A stretch of DNA of 64,000 nt from Lysinibacillus boronitolerans JCM 21713 = 10a = NBRC 103108. Its GTDB lineage: Bacteria > Bacillota > Bacilli > Bacillales_A > Planococcaceae. Shown in pieces: positions 37,364 through 46,226 of this stretch. The notes under the pieces are model-generated. The model saw only the letters and a program-made list of their open reading frames with translations, made no database searches and was not told the DNA's origin. A program made the position numbers and the translations under genes. How positions within the stretch are numbered: the first letter of the stretch is position 1; every line of letters begins with the position of its first letter. The stretch lies in assembly GCF_000772935.1 (NCBI RefSeq), contig NZ_JPVR01000061.1:1-64000 (forward strand), written 5' to 3'.

Positions 37364-38098
37364 ATGACTGGAATATTTTCTATAAGCCGAATGGAAATAA
37401 AAAAAATATTTGATACCTCTACATACGTTTTTTTAATAATATTATGTATTGCAACAATTATTGATAATGTTCTTTATTACCATATGAATTTAAATAAAAG
37501 CATAGAGTTAAGCGGAAATATTGGTATTTCCTTATTTATTTTACAAATTTACTTTATTTACTTAGGCAGTAATATGATAGGATCCGAGTTCAGTTTTGGA
37601 ACTTCAAAAATGGTGTTTAGTAGTGTGTATAGTAGAAGTCAAATAATTCATATTAAAAGTATTTCATTTTTATTTTATACTTCTCTATATGGCATTTTTA
37701 ATATATTAATTGGATTAACCGTTCAATTTTTCATAGGTAAACATTTCTCTAGTATGGAGATCCTAAGTACGCTATTCTCAGTTTGGATTGTATATATAGT
37801 TTATTTCTCTTCTATTTTATCAGTGGGTATATTTACAATTTCTATTACGTTTAATCGCGTTTACTCATTAATAATTGGATATGTTCTATATATTTTTTTA
37901 TATAGCATTGGTATACAAATTGTAGAAAGAGATGAAAGTTGGATGAAAACGATTATGGAGAATACACCATTTTTCATTGCTTCTGATGGTTTTTCTACTC
38001 TATACTACAATATTAATGATATTGTTTACTTAAGCTTCTTTTCAGTAGTGATTTATATAATAGGTCTCTATATAATCAAAAAAAGAGATTTGAAATAA
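37364..38098 (+). CDS. ABC-2 type permease, second subunit
   Basis: A 244-residue protein with six membrane helices. The motif NMIGSEFSFGTSKMVFSSVYSRSQII corresponds to the REFS..T block of the neighbouring permease, so the two are likely to form a heterodimer around the shared ATPase. GGAGATCG precedes the ATG. It is the last gene of the three-gene operon. Downstream, the kinase gene converges from the other strand only 21 bp away, with no clear terminator between. Confidence 0.85.
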   Translation: MTGIFSISRMEIKKIFDTSTYVFLIILCIATIIDNVLYYHMNLNKSIELSGNIGISLFILQIYFIYLGSNMIGSEFSFGTSKMVFSSVYSRSQIIHIKSISFLFYTSLYGIFNILIGLTVQFFIGKHFSSMEILSTLFSVWIVYIVYFSSILSVGIFTISITFNRVYSLIIGYVLYIFLYSIGIQIVERDESWMKTIMENTPFFIASDGFSTLYYNINDIVYLSFFSVVIYIIGLYIIKKRDLK

Positions 38099-38119
38099 TA
38101 TTTTTATAAATCCTTTAGA

Positions 38120-39127
38120 TTATTGGAATATTCGCAGTTTATCAGGGAAATATATTTTAAATGTAGTGCCACTATCTTCTTGAGAATCTACACTTATGCG
38201 TAACCCTAATTTTTTGCACAAGGTTTCACAAAGGTACAAACCCATACCAGTAGATTTAACATAGTTTCTACCATTGGTTCCGGTAAACCCACGTTTAAAA
38301 ATTCTCTCAATATCAGCTGAATCTATACCTATACCGTTGTCTGATATTAACAATAAAGTACCGTTTTCTACTTTTTTAGCAATAAAGGATAATTTAAGTG
38401 GATTATGACGATATTTGATAGCATTATCTATCAATTGTTTTATTATAAAAATAATCCATTTTGAATCAGATGTGACTTTTAAATCAAGATTATCCTTATA
38501 TATACTACCATTGGCACGAATAATACTTAGGGATAGTGATTTAATGGCTAAATTTACAGCTTTATCAAGTGTAAATGTTTCTATTTTATAATCCTGATTT
38601 AAAGTACTACTTCTTGCATAATATAAAGCTTGTTCAACATAACCTTCTACTTTTAATAGTTCTTCTTGAATAAGGATTTTTTCAGGCGTCTTATGGTTAC
38701 TTATAATTAACTTTAGTGCAGTGATCGGTGTTTTTATTTCATGCACCCAGAGTTCAATGTAGTCGGTATAATCACGTTGAGAGTTCTTCAAAGTGAAAAT
38801 ACAATCATTCATGTATTTTGTTGCTTCATTTAAGATGTTGTAGAAGAGTTTCCCTGAAAAAAAAGGGGGTTCTTCTACAATATCTGCAATATATGTTTTT
38901 TCTTTGATTCGTTTTGAAATATCTTTTATCTCATCGTAATACTTCTTTAATTGGTAGTATTTCAGACACATGGGTGTGAAAAAGAAAAATAGAAGAATCA
39001 AATCTATTATTATTACTAAACTTCCATTTCCATTATACAAATAGAGGACACTAGAGATAATAAGCAATGATAGTAAATGAAAAAATATTGCTAACTGTTT
39101 TTCCTTAAAAAATTCAATTAAACTCAT
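38120..39127 (-). CDS. Intramembrane-sensing histidine kinase (BceS type)
   Basis: A 335-residue kinase with only two membrane helices (about 13-30 and 36-53) joined by a tiny external loop (NGNGS), the hallmark of BceS-like kinases that sense through a partner transporter. The phosphoacceptor block is YIELWVHEIKTPITALKLII, and the ATPase domain has NAIKYR, DNGIGID and GTTFKIYF. It overlaps the regulator gene by 4 nt. A BceAB-type transporter lies just beyond on the opposite strand, completing a standard resistance module. Confidence 0.93.
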   Translation of the reverse strand: MSLIEFFKEKQLAIFFHLLSLLIISSVLYLYNGNGSLVIIIDLILLFFFFTPMCLKYYQLKKYYDEIKDISKRIKEKTYIADIVEEPPFFSGKLFYNILNEATKYMNDCIFTLKNSQRDYTDYIELWVHEIKTPITALKLIISNHKTPEKILIQEELLKVEGYVEQALYYARSSTLNQDYKIETFTLDKAVNLAIKSLSLSIIRANGSIYKDNLDLKVTSDSKWIIFIIKQLIDNAIKYRHNPLKLSFIAKKVENGTLLLISDNGIGIDSADIERIFKRGFTGTNGRNYVKSTGMGLYLCETLCKKLGLRISVDSQEDSGTTFKIYFPDKLRIFQ

Positions 39128-39786
39128 AACTGATAACCCTGTCCTCTCTTCGTTAATAAGTATTTTTTTAAACCGATTGATTCTAATTTGCGCCTTAACC
39201 TCGATATATTAACATTTAAGGTATTTTCATCAACAAAATCTCCGTTTTGCCAAAGCTCATTCATTATTTCATCTCTAGAAACTACGTTTCCTTTATTCAT
39301 CATCAATAATCTAAGGATACATAATTCATTCTTTGTAAGTTCTATTTCTGTATTATTATAAAAAGCTTTGCTCTTTAATATATCGAGAGTTAAATCTTTA
39401 TAAGAAAGGATAGCACTTTTGGAAATTTCATATGTTCTCTTTAAAACAGATTGAATATGAGCCAAAAGGATTTGTAAATCATATGGTTTTGTAATAAAGT
39501 CATCTGCTCCTATTTGAAGACTTAATAGTTCGTCAAAGGAAGTATCACGGCTAGTTACTATAATAATGGGCACAGATAACAATTTCCGAATTTCACGACA
39601 CACTTGAAAACCGTCTTGATAAGGAAGGTTAAGATCCAAAATAATTAAATGTGGCATGCTTTGTAGAGCATCTTCTACAATTTTTGTAAAATCATCGCCA
39701 CTTATACACTCATATCCATATTTCTCTAGAAAGTCAAAAAGTTCCTTTCTGATAATTGGATCATCTTCGATAATGAATATTTTCAC
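39124..39786 (-). CDS. OmpR-family response regulator (BceR type)
   Basis: The protein has about 220 residues. The receiver shows IIEDDPIIR, LILDLNLPYQDG, VTSRD and FITKPYD; the winged helix shows LTKNELCILRLL, NTLNVNISRLRRKLE and KRGQGYQL. The GTG at 39786 is chosen because AAGGGGAG lies upstream and the protein then begins at the first beta strand; a longer frame to 39831 has no site. It is transcribed with the kinase and divergently from the transporter operon, whose promoter holds an inverted repeat that fits this regulator class. Confidence 0.92.
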   Translation of the reverse strand: MKIFIIEDDPIIRKELFDFLEKYGYECISGDDFTKIVEDALQSMPHLIILDLNLPYQDGFQVCREIRKLLSVPIIIVTSRDTSFDELLSLQIGADDFITKPYDLQILLAHIQSVLKRTYEISKSAILSYKDLTLDILKSKAFYNNTEIELTKNELCILRLLMMNKGNVVSRDEIMNELWQNGDFVDENTLNVNISRLRRKLESIGLKKYLLTKRGQGYQL

Positions 39787-39873
39787 TTTTAATCTCCCCT
39801 TAATCAAACCAATGAATGGTTTTATTTCCATTATTTATACTATTTAATTATATTATAGTGCATAGCAAATAAA

Positions 39874-39902
39874 CTTACAAAACGGTAATAATATGATACA
39901 AT
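39874..39902 (+). promoter_or_regulatory. Candidate BceR-type box and promoter of the second BceAB operon
   Basis: TTACA-AAAC-GGTAA at 39875-39888 differs by one base from the TNACA-N4-TGTAA inverted repeat I recall for BceR-type regulators. CTTACA (39874) can act as a -35 with TACAAT at 39897 as the -10, 17 bp apart, so the box overlaps the -35. I infer control by the regulator encoded at 39124-39786. Confidence 0.55.
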
Positions 39903-39985
39903 AATCGATTTTTTGTTAATTCGTTGCATGGTAATATTATGGTAGTAAAAGGTTGGTTTATCCATAAAAGGAGTGAAAATGGAAA

Positions 39986-40753
39986 GTGAATGCAATATTA
40001 AAAGTGGAAAATATTGAAAAGGTGTATGGTAATAAGGGAAATGTAACCCATGCATTAAAAAACGTTTCATTTGAAGTACGAAAAGGGGATTTTATAGCAA
40101 TTATGGGGCCGAGTGGAAGCGGTAAATCGACTTTACTTAATTGTATTTCAACCATTGATACTGCTACAGCTGGTCATGTATTTATAGATGGCGAAGATGT
40201 CACAAAATTAAAGGGCCATAAATTATCAAAATTTAGAAGTGAAAAATTAGGTTTTATTTTTCAAGAATATAATTTACTAGACACACTAACTGCGTTTGAA
40301 AATGTTTCTTTGGCTTTATCTATAATTAATTATCCAGTGAATGAAATTGAACATGAAGTCGATAGAGTTGCCGCCGCTTTGGATATAAAGGAAGTATTGT
40401 ACAAATATCCATATCAAATGTCAGGAGGACAACAGCAGAGAATTGCGGCAGCGAGAGCAATTGTTACAAGGCCAACACTATTATTAGCCGATGAGCCAAC
40501 CGGGGCTCTTGATAGTAAATCTGCTAAAATGTTGCTAAAAAATTTGGAAATATTAAATCAGCAACAAGATGCCACTACTTTGATGGTAACTCATGATCCT
40601 TATAATGCTAGTTTTTGCAGAAGGATTATTTTTCTAAAGGATGGAGAAATTTTTAATGAACTAATACGAGGAAAAGATGATCGTAAAGCTTTCTTTAATC
40701 GAATAATGGAGGTTGTTGCACTACTTGGAGGAAATATCAATGATGAGTTTTAA
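39986..40753 (+). CDS. ABC transporter ATP-binding protein (BceA type)
   Basis: A 255-residue ATPase closely resembling the one at 16441: Walker A GPSGSGKSTLLN, Q-loop IFQEYNLLD, signature SGGQQQRIAAARAI and Walker [14 protein letters not shown]. The start is a GTG at 39986; AAAGGAG lies about 12 nt upstream, a little far, and an out-of-frame ATG at 39979 sits between. It overlaps the permease gene by 14 bp. It lies downstream of a promoter with a BceR-like box. Confidence 0.9.
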   Translation: MNAILKVENIEKVYGNKGNVTHALKNVSFEVRKGDFIAIMGPSGSGKSTLLNCISTIDTATAGHVFIDGEDVTKLKGHKLSKFRSEKLGFIFQEYNLLDTLTAFENVSLALSIINYPVNEIEHEVDRVAAALDIKEVLYKYPYQMSGGQQQRIAAARAIVTRPTLLLADEPTGALDSKSAKMLLKNLEILNQQQDATTLMVTHDPYNASFCRRIIFLKDGEIFNELIRGKDDRKAFFNRIMEVVALLGGNINDEF

Positions 40754-42740
40754 ATTGATATACAAAAATGTAGGTAGAAGTATTAAAGATTATGCTATCT
40801 ATTTTCTTACTCTTGTTTTAGGTGTCAGCCTATTCTATGCATTTAATTCAGTATCATCACAACCAGCTTTAAATGATTTAAATTATTCTATGGAGATTTT
40901 TGGGGATGCATTAGTTACGTATATTGGGCTATTAACTAGGTTTATTGCAATTGTTTTTGCTTTTCTCATCATATATGCCAATCAATTCATAATGAAGCGA
41001 AGAAAAAAAGAAATGGGTATCTATATGACATTAGGGATGAGTAAATGGAGGATATCCTTTATTTTTGTAGGTGAGACTTTTTTGGTAGGGTTATTTGCTC
41101 TAATTATAGGCATTGGGCTAGGATTTTTAATGTCACAAGTAATTTCAATATTAGCATTGAAAATGTTTGTAGGTGATGCAGTAGGTTATAAATTATTGTT
41201 ATCAAAAGAAGCTATAAAAGAAACTATTATAAGTTTTTCAATTATTTATATTATAGTAGCACTTTTTAATACCCGTAATATTATGAACATTAAACTTATT
41301 GATTTATTAATTGCGAATCGTAAAAATCAAGAGTTAAAGGTCTATAACAAATGGGCGACAAGTAGTCTTTTTTTAGTAGCAATTACTTTAATAACTACTG
41401 GAATACTATTGTTAATGAAATTCGGACTTGATAAGAATTATTTAACTGTAATAGTCTCGCTTCTTGGTCTTGGTATTATTTTGTTTTATTATACAATTTC
41501 CGGTGTGATGGTGTTCTTGGCTAAAAGAAATAAAAAGCTGTATTTTAAAGAACTAAATTCATTTTTGTTTCGACAATTCGGAAGTAAAATGCAAATTAAT
41601 TTTCTAGTAATAAGTATTTTAAGTGCATTACTGATAGCTTCACTGGTTGTTCTAGGGACAGGATTTAGTGTCACAAGTTCTATGAATAAACAAGTTACCA
41701 CGGCAACCCCATTTGACTTAACAATTGTACAACCATATGAGGATAACAAGGATCTTTTAGAAACAGCAAAACAAGATGGCATTCCACTTAAAGAAAATCT
41801 TAAAAGTTATGTAGAGATAATGCTGTTTAATGCAGATTTAACTTATGGAGAATTGTTTAAAGAGCAACAAGTAGAACTATCTGATTTAGAACAAGAAATA
41901 CTTATGTCACAAGTTACTTTAATAACGGAAACAGATTACAATAAAATATTGAAATTATCTGGACAAGATGAAATTCAGTTAGGAGGAAATAATTTCATAA
42001 TTAATGCAAACTATGAACCCTTTAATAAACATATTCAATTTTTCTTAAATAAAGAAGGGAAAATAAGAATTGGTGATAAGGAACTCACTCCTGCAAACAA
42101 AAAAATATTTAGTAACATTACATACTTAACAAATTCAACAAGAGCAAATGATGTAGGAACAGTGGTTGTGCCAGATAATACGAAAAATTATATGAATCCT
42201 GATAGTTTCTTATTAAATGGTGTTTTTCCCTCTCAAGAAATTGAGGGCATGGTCTATAAAATAATGAATAATAAATGGGTTGAAAAATCTCTAGAAGGAG
42301 ATATTTATTATGTAACTAAGAGCGTGATTCAAGACACTTACTTTGGCGTATTTGGAGTAATAGCTTTTATTAGCAGTTACTTAGGAATAATTTTAATGAT
42401 TGTCACTTTATCAATACTAGCATTACAGCAATTAACAGAAACACAGGATAACAGAGAAAGATACCTGACATTATCAAAAATTGGTGCAGACAAAAAAATG
42501 ATTAATAGGTTGTTATTTAGACAAATTGGATTTTATTTCATTTCACCTTTAATTTTAGCTAGTTTCATATCAATCTTTACTACTAAGGTTGTATTAGAAA
42601 AATTAGAACCGTTTTTTGAAGTTTCTATCAAACAGAATATGTTTGTAAGTTTTGGTGTTATTTTCTTGTTATATGTAATATATTTCATTGCAACTTATCA
42701 AAGTGCGAAACAGGTAATTTTAGACAATAGGCTTAAATAA
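40740..42740 (+). CDS. BceB-type ABC transporter permease
   Basis: A permease of about 666 residues with ten predicted helices, the N-terminal FKLIYKNVGRSIKDYAIYFLTL and FLIIYANQFIMKRRKKEMGIYM blocks, and an extracellular domain of about 210 residues (roughly 320-540) that normally determines which peptide is recognised. ATG 40740 is preferred because TTGGAGG lies 9 nt upstream; the in-frame TTG at 40713 has no site. It is coupled to the ATPase gene. A 51-codon membrane-protein gene follows 13 nt after its stop. Its domain differs greatly from the permease at 17195, so different substrates are expected. Confidence 0.9.
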   Translation: MMSFKLIYKNVGRSIKDYAIYFLTLVLGVSLFYAFNSVSSQPALNDLNYSMEIFGDALVTYIGLLTRFIAIVFAFLIIYANQFIMKRRKKEMGIYMTLGMSKWRISFIFVGETFLVGLFALIIGIGLGFLMSQVISILALKMFVGDAVGYKLLLSKEAIKETIISFSIIYIIVALFNTRNIMNIKLIDLLIANRKNQELKVYNKWATSSLFLVAITLITTGILLLMKFGLDKNYLTVIVSLLGLGIILFYYTISGVMVFLAKRNKKLYFKELNSFLFRQFGSKMQINFLVISILSALLIASLVVLGTGFSVTSSMNKQVTTATPFDLTIVQPYEDNKDLLETAKQDGIPLKENLKSYVEIMLFNADLTYGELFKEQQVELSDLEQEILMSQVTLITETDYNKILKLSGQDEIQLGGNNFIINANYEPFNKHIQFFLNKEGKIRIGDKELTPANKKIFSNITYLTNSTRANDVGTVVVPDNTKNYMNPDSFLLNGVFPSQEIEGMVYKIMNNKWVEKSLEGDIYYVTKSVIQDTYFGVFGVIAFISSYLGIILMIVTLSILALQQLTETQDNRERYLTLSKIGADKKMINRLLFRQIGFYFISPLILASFISIFTTKVVLEKLEPFFEVSIKQNMFVSFGVIFLLYVIYFIATYQSAKQVILDNRLK

Positions 42741-42753
42741 AGGAGTAGATAAT

Positions 42754-42909
42754 ATGACTGAATTTCTAATGGGTTTTGGATTGTCAGAGGGAATTGTTGA
42801 AACTATTAAATGGTGGATCCCGTATTTAAGTTTTATAATGATTATAATCATCGTAACCATTTTATTTAAGGTTATCCGTAAAAAGAAAATAAGGAATGCG
42901 AAAAATTAA
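42754..42909 (+). CDS. Small single-span membrane protein, 51 residues
   Basis: A short ORF with AGGAG 8 nt before its ATG, directly after the BceB-type permease. It encodes an N-terminal amphipathic part (MTEFLMGFGLSEGIVETIKW), one hydrophobic helix (YLSFIMIIIIVTILFKVI) and a basic tail (RKKKIRNAKN), i.e. a tail-in single-pass membrane peptide. I do not recognise a family. Its position suggests an accessory subunit of the transporter or of its kinase complex. It could also be an unrelated small protein; expression is supported only by the binding site and codon pattern. Confidence 0.6.
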   Translation: MTEFLMGFGLSEGIVETIKWWIPYLSFIMIIIIVTILFKVIRKKKIRNAKN

Positions 42910-43135
42910 TAAGCCATTTAGTATAAAAAAGCGATATTCTTGATTAAATGATAGTAGAACTAAATGTCGTTATTAAATGACTGGTTCCTCACAGCTTTTC
43001 TTATAAATGCACTGTACTATTGTCAATTGAAGTAGTTAAAAATAATAAAGTATTCAACTTAGAATCACAGGTTCAGGAGATCGCTTGCATGTTCAAGGAT
43101 CGTTTAGAGAAAGAGAAGTAAATGTTATAAAAATG
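42910..43135. other. Gap after the island, possible gene remnant
   Basis: From 42981 to 43121 a plus-strand frame without an ATG reads sensibly (SIEVVKNNKVFNLESQVQ, then EIACMFKDRLEKEK) up to a TAA. It could be the C-terminal scrap of a lost gene. A weak hairpin (GCGATATT/AATGTCGT, 42930-42970) may end the transporter operon. Neither is certain. Confidence 0.3.
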
Positions 43136-43166
43136 CCCAAGTGGAATGATTACCACTTGGGTTTTT
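43136..43166. terminator. Bidirectional hairpin terminator
   Basis: CCCAAGTGG pairs with CCACTTGGG around an 8-nt loop. TTTTT follows on the plus strand, and the complement of AAAAATG gives a T run on the minus strand for the esterase gene. Confidence 0.8.
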
Positions 43167-43169
43167 CTG

Positions 43170-43970
43170 CTAGGAATTTAAAAAACGTGGAAGGCGACTA
43201 AGCATACAAGGTAGAACGCTCACATGGTCCTCCTCATCAAACTTCACATAATTAGTATGAATGTTTTGGTTGCTTAAACGCTTCATTTGTTCAGCTGCTA
43301 GATCAGCTCCCTCTAACATATCTGGCAGCTCGTTAGCACCGATTGTGATTAAGAGATTAATAGTATGCTGAATTTTCCAACCTTTAGAAAATGTATCTAT
43401 TTCTTTTAGTAAGGCATTGTTAGCCCACCAAACAGAGGGACTTCCGACTACTACATGACTAAATAAATGGGGTCTTGCACATAAAGCATATAGTGTGAAA
43501 AGACCGCCTAAGGAATGACCGACAATCGCTTGCTTCTTTTTATTGATAGGCCATTCCTTTGCTATAGTAGGCATGAGCTCGTGTTCAATAAAATCTAAGA
43601 ACTCATTGGCTTTACCGTTTGGAGGCCAAGGTGCTCCATCTGGACGTGGTGGCAGATGTTCTTCGCTAACAGGTAGTGTAAAATCGTGACAGCGTCGTTC
43701 CATATCAAAAGGTTCCTTTGAGGGATAGCCGATGCCAATAACAAGAGTGGGATCATAGCCTTTTGGTTTACGTGTTTGTAATTTTACTGCCTCTGCAAGC
43801 GTTGGAAAAAGGGCGTCCCCATCTAAGGCGTAGATAACAGTATAACCATCCGCTGGTAGTTCATCTGTTGGGGCTGCAATTAAAATGCGATAATCTAGCT
43901 GTTGACGAGACGTCATGGCAACCTCAAAGTAGTTTTCTGATGTATAAGGTTTTTTTGTCATTATTGTCAT
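43170..43970 (-). CDS. Siderophore esterase-like alpha/beta hydrolase
   Basis: A 266-residue hydrolase of the IroE/BesA esterase family. It shows the nucleophile elbow GHSLGG (about residue 147), a YALDGD block near the N-terminus and EEDHVSVLP with the likely catalytic His near the C-terminus. BesA-type enzymes cut the trilactone of imported ferric bacillibactin to free the iron. No signal peptide is seen, consistent with a cytosolic enzyme. The start overlaps the end of the lipoprotein gene by 4 nt, with GGAG 11 nt upstream, so both are co-transcribed behind a Fur box. The exact siderophore is inferred, not shown. Confidence 0.85.
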   Translation of the reverse strand: MTIMTKKPYTSENYFEVAMTSRQQLDYRILIAAPTDELPADGYTVIYALDGDALFPTLAEAVKLQTRKPKGYDPTLVIGIGYPSKEPFDMERRCHDFTLPVSEEHLPPRPDGAPWPPNGKANEFLDFIEHELMPTIAKEWPINKKKQAIVGHSLGGLFTLYALCARPHLFSHVVVGSPSVWWANNALLKEIDTFSKGWKIQHTINLLITIGANELPDMLEGADLAAEQMKRLSNQNIHTNYVKFDEEDHVSVLPCMLSRLPRFLNS

Positions 43971-44962
43971 GGCGCTAAAAACTCCAATACATCCTCTATC
44001 ACTTTTCCTTGAGCATGAATACCGCCATTTAGCCAGTAATCCTCGGATGTCTCAAATACTTGACTGTTTTTGAAGGCTGCTGTACTTTGCCAAATTTTAC
44101 TGTTCTTCAACTCATTTAAAAATTCATCCCCAAGATTACCATCATTGATTAGGAAAATATAATCGGCATCCAGCTCAGGTAGAATCTCCAATGATACTTC
44201 GAAGGCACCATTTTTCACGTAGCTGCTTTGTTCAAATCCTAATTCATGTGTTAAGACATACCCACTAAAATACTCATCCGTCATGAAAAACATCCCTTTT
44301 GCATTAAAGCGAATTAACGCAACCTTTTTACCGTTTGTTATAGAGGAAAGCTTTGTTTTTGCTGCATCTACTTTTTCTTGATAATCCTGTAAAGCTTGCT
44401 CAGCCATGTCTGGTTCATCAAGTAGTTGACCTAATATTTTAATAGAGCCTTCTAAATCACTTGCAGCATTTTTAAAAACATAGGTTGGTGCAATTTTTGC
44501 ATATTTTTCATAGGTGCCATTTTCCACATAAAATGAATTGTGCAAAATAATTAAGTCTGGTTTATCTGCCATAATGGCTTCGGCTGAAGGCGGACCGCTT
44601 GCAAAGCTAATTTCTGGTATACCCTGTAGCTGATCTTGTAAATAAAGCTGTGGCTTAACACCGTTAGACCATTGCATAGTTGGCTTGATACCAAGAGCTA
44701 GTAGCGAATCCTCCATGACAGGTGCAAAAATTTTAGTAGGCTTAGCAGGTAGTGTTACTTCATTACCGACCTCATCTTTTATTGTCAACGGATAAACACT
44801 TTGCTCCTTTGTACTTTCGGAGTTAGACTGTGTTTTCTGTTCCTCTTCATTGTTTGACGGGATATTGCAGGCGGTTAGTATGCTGATAGTTAGCAAAAAC
44901 ATCGCTAATAGATAGCCCGATTTTATATTTATTTGACATTGATTACGGCAATTTCGTTTCAT
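43967..44962 (-). CDS. Iron-siderophore ABC transporter substrate-binding lipoprotein
   Basis: A 331-residue lipoprotein with the lipobox ILTAC (Cys about residue 32) after a hydrophobic signal. The body is a helical-backbone binding protein of the FecB/FhuD class: YPLTIKDEVGNEVTLPAKPTKIFAP opens the first lobe, KPDLIILHNS and PELDADYIFLINDG are typical. It would capture a ferric siderophore outside the membrane. No permease or ATPase gene is next to it, so those must lie elsewhere. A Fur box at 44986 precedes the gene and the esterase gene follows in the same transcript. Confidence 0.9.
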   Translation of the reverse strand: MKRNCRNQCQINIKSGYLLAMFLLTISILTACNIPSNNEEEQKTQSNSESTKEQSVYPLTIKDEVGNEVTLPAKPTKIFAPVMEDSLLALGIKPTMQWSNGVKPQLYLQDQLQGIPEISFASGPPSAEAIMADKPDLIILHNSFYVENGTYEKYAKIAPTYVFKNAASDLEGSIKILGQLLDEPDMAEQALQDYQEKVDAAKTKLSSITNGKKVALIRFNAKGMFFMTDEYFSGYVLTHELGFEQSSYVKNGAFEVSLEILPELDADYIFLINDGNLGDEFLNELKNSKIWQSTAAFKNSQVFETSEDYWLNGGIHAQGKVIEDVLEFLAP

Positions 44963-44985
44963 TGTTCATTAAAGTCTCCTTCCGG

Positions 44986-45000
44986 TGATAATCATTCTCA
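44986..45000. promoter_or_regulatory. Fur box before the lipoprotein-esterase operon
   Basis: TGATAATCATTCTCA matches the 7-1-7 Fur consensus TGATAATNATTATCA at 13 of 14 defined positions. It lies 24 bp upstream of the lipoprotein start, consistent with iron-dependent repression. Confidence 0.8.
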
Positions 45001-45007
45001 AATGGAA

Positions 45008-46192
45008 TTATAAATCACCGTCAGATACGTTACCATGGACGGGAACAGGAAAAGGGTTTGGATTTTTTCCCGTTAGCATAAGCAACATCTCATCTAGCAT
45101 TCGGTTTATAGCGATTGCTGAGTATTCAAACCAAGGATTCGAAGGTAAAACATAGACATGTCCATTTTTTACAGCACGGAGCTCTTTCCAACGATCAAGG
45201 TATTGTAGAGTAAGCCAATAATGTCGGGTTGGTGAATCTGGACAAATGATAAATAGTAAACGGTCAGGGTTTAAATTGACTAGCTGATCAAGTGTAATAT
45301 GCTCGTTATATGTTTGTTGTTGGGCATTGATAGGGCGAAGCTGCAAATCTGTAAACAGTACATCCTGAATTCCTTTATTACAATATAAAAATAATTGATC
45401 GCCACATAATCGTAGAACGGCAAAACTATCTTCCTTGGTCGCTCGTTTAATTTCTTGCTTTGCCTCTAATACCTTTTGTTCGTAGGACTGTATGAAATGC
45501 TCACCCACGCTTTGCTTTTTGACAGCTATAGCTATTTCTCTTAGTTGTGTTCGCCAATCTTTTGCTTGAATATAGACATTTTCGATGCCAATAGTTTGAA
45601 GCCAATCAAGCATCGAGAGGGAGGGTTCTTCTTGAAAAATATGAATATCTGGCTTTGCAGAGGCTAATTTTTTGAAGTTGTCCTCTGATTCTGCATCAAA
45701 TATATTAACATAGACTGGAATTTTCTCATGATAATGATTGTAATAATAAGGACTCCATTTAGCATCTAAAGGAGCTGCAACTGGTAGGATTCCAAGTGCT
45801 AATAAGTTTCCAGTAGTGGAGACCGAAAAAGTAGAGATACGCTTGCGGGCCATCTTACTATAAGCAGAAGGTGTAATCCCAACTTCCTTTTTAAATTTTC
45901 GGCTAAAATAAAATTCGTCACTGTAACCTACTTTTCTAGCAATCTCACGAAGTAATAAATCGGTATCACGCAGTAATTGCTTGGCATGTCCAATACGTAG
46001 CGCCGTTAAATAATCTGTTGCACTTTGATCAAATGCCTTTTTAAATGCCTCTCCAAAGTAGCTGGAACTCAGACCCGAAATGAGTGCTAGATGCTCAATC
46101 GTGAGAGGTTGATGATGGTTTTTAGCAATATAATCTCGAATATCCTTTAGTGATATTTGAGTTGTCGTATCTGTTCTACTTTCCGTTTTCAT
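45008..46192 (-). CDS. AraC-family activator with fused siderophore-binding domain
   Basis: The protein has 394 residues. The N-terminal part (about 12-115) is a double helix-turn-helix of AraC type (IEHLALISGLSSSYFGEAFKKAF; REIARKVGYSDEFYFSRKFKKEVGITPSAY). The rest (about 120-380) is a substrate-binding-protein fold like that of iron transporters (ALGILPVAAPLDAKW, KPDIHIFQEEP, NPDRLLFIICPD), but with no signal peptide. This is the architecture of Btr of B. subtilis without the N-terminal cupin. It probably binds a ferric siderophore in the cytosol and activates uptake genes. It is 34 nt downstream of the second regulator gene. Confidence 0.88.
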   Translation of the reverse strand: MKTESRTDTTTQISLKDIRDYIAKNHHQPLTIEHLALISGLSSSYFGEAFKKAFDQSATDYLTALRIGHAKQLLRDTDLLLREIARKVGYSDEFYFSRKFKKEVGITPSAYSKMARKRISTFSVSTTGNLLALGILPVAAPLDAKWSPYYYNHYHEKIPVYVNIFDAESEDNFKKLASAKPDIHIFQEEPSLSMLDWLQTIGIENVYIQAKDWRTQLREIAIAVKKQSVGEHFIQSYEQKVLEAKQEIKRATKEDSFAVLRLCGDQLFLYCNKGIQDVLFTDLQLRPINAQQQTYNEHITLDQLVNLNPDRLLFIICPDSPTRHYWLTLQYLDRWKELRAVKNGHVYVLPSNPWFEYSAIAINRMLDEMLLMLTGKNPNPFPVPVHGNVSDGDL

Positions 46193-46226
46193 ATATGAAT
46201 GTCACCCCTTATTATAAGTATGAGAA

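Noticed and set aside
43064-43198. Plus-strand frame running through the terminator at 43136 into the esterase gene
   Set aside because: It has no start codon with a site, and it crosses a strong hairpin and lies antisense to a real gene.
46193-46226. Fur box before the 394-residue activator
   Set aside because: TATAAGTATGAGAAT is too far from the consensus; the gene is more likely read through from the upstream activator gene 34 nt away.
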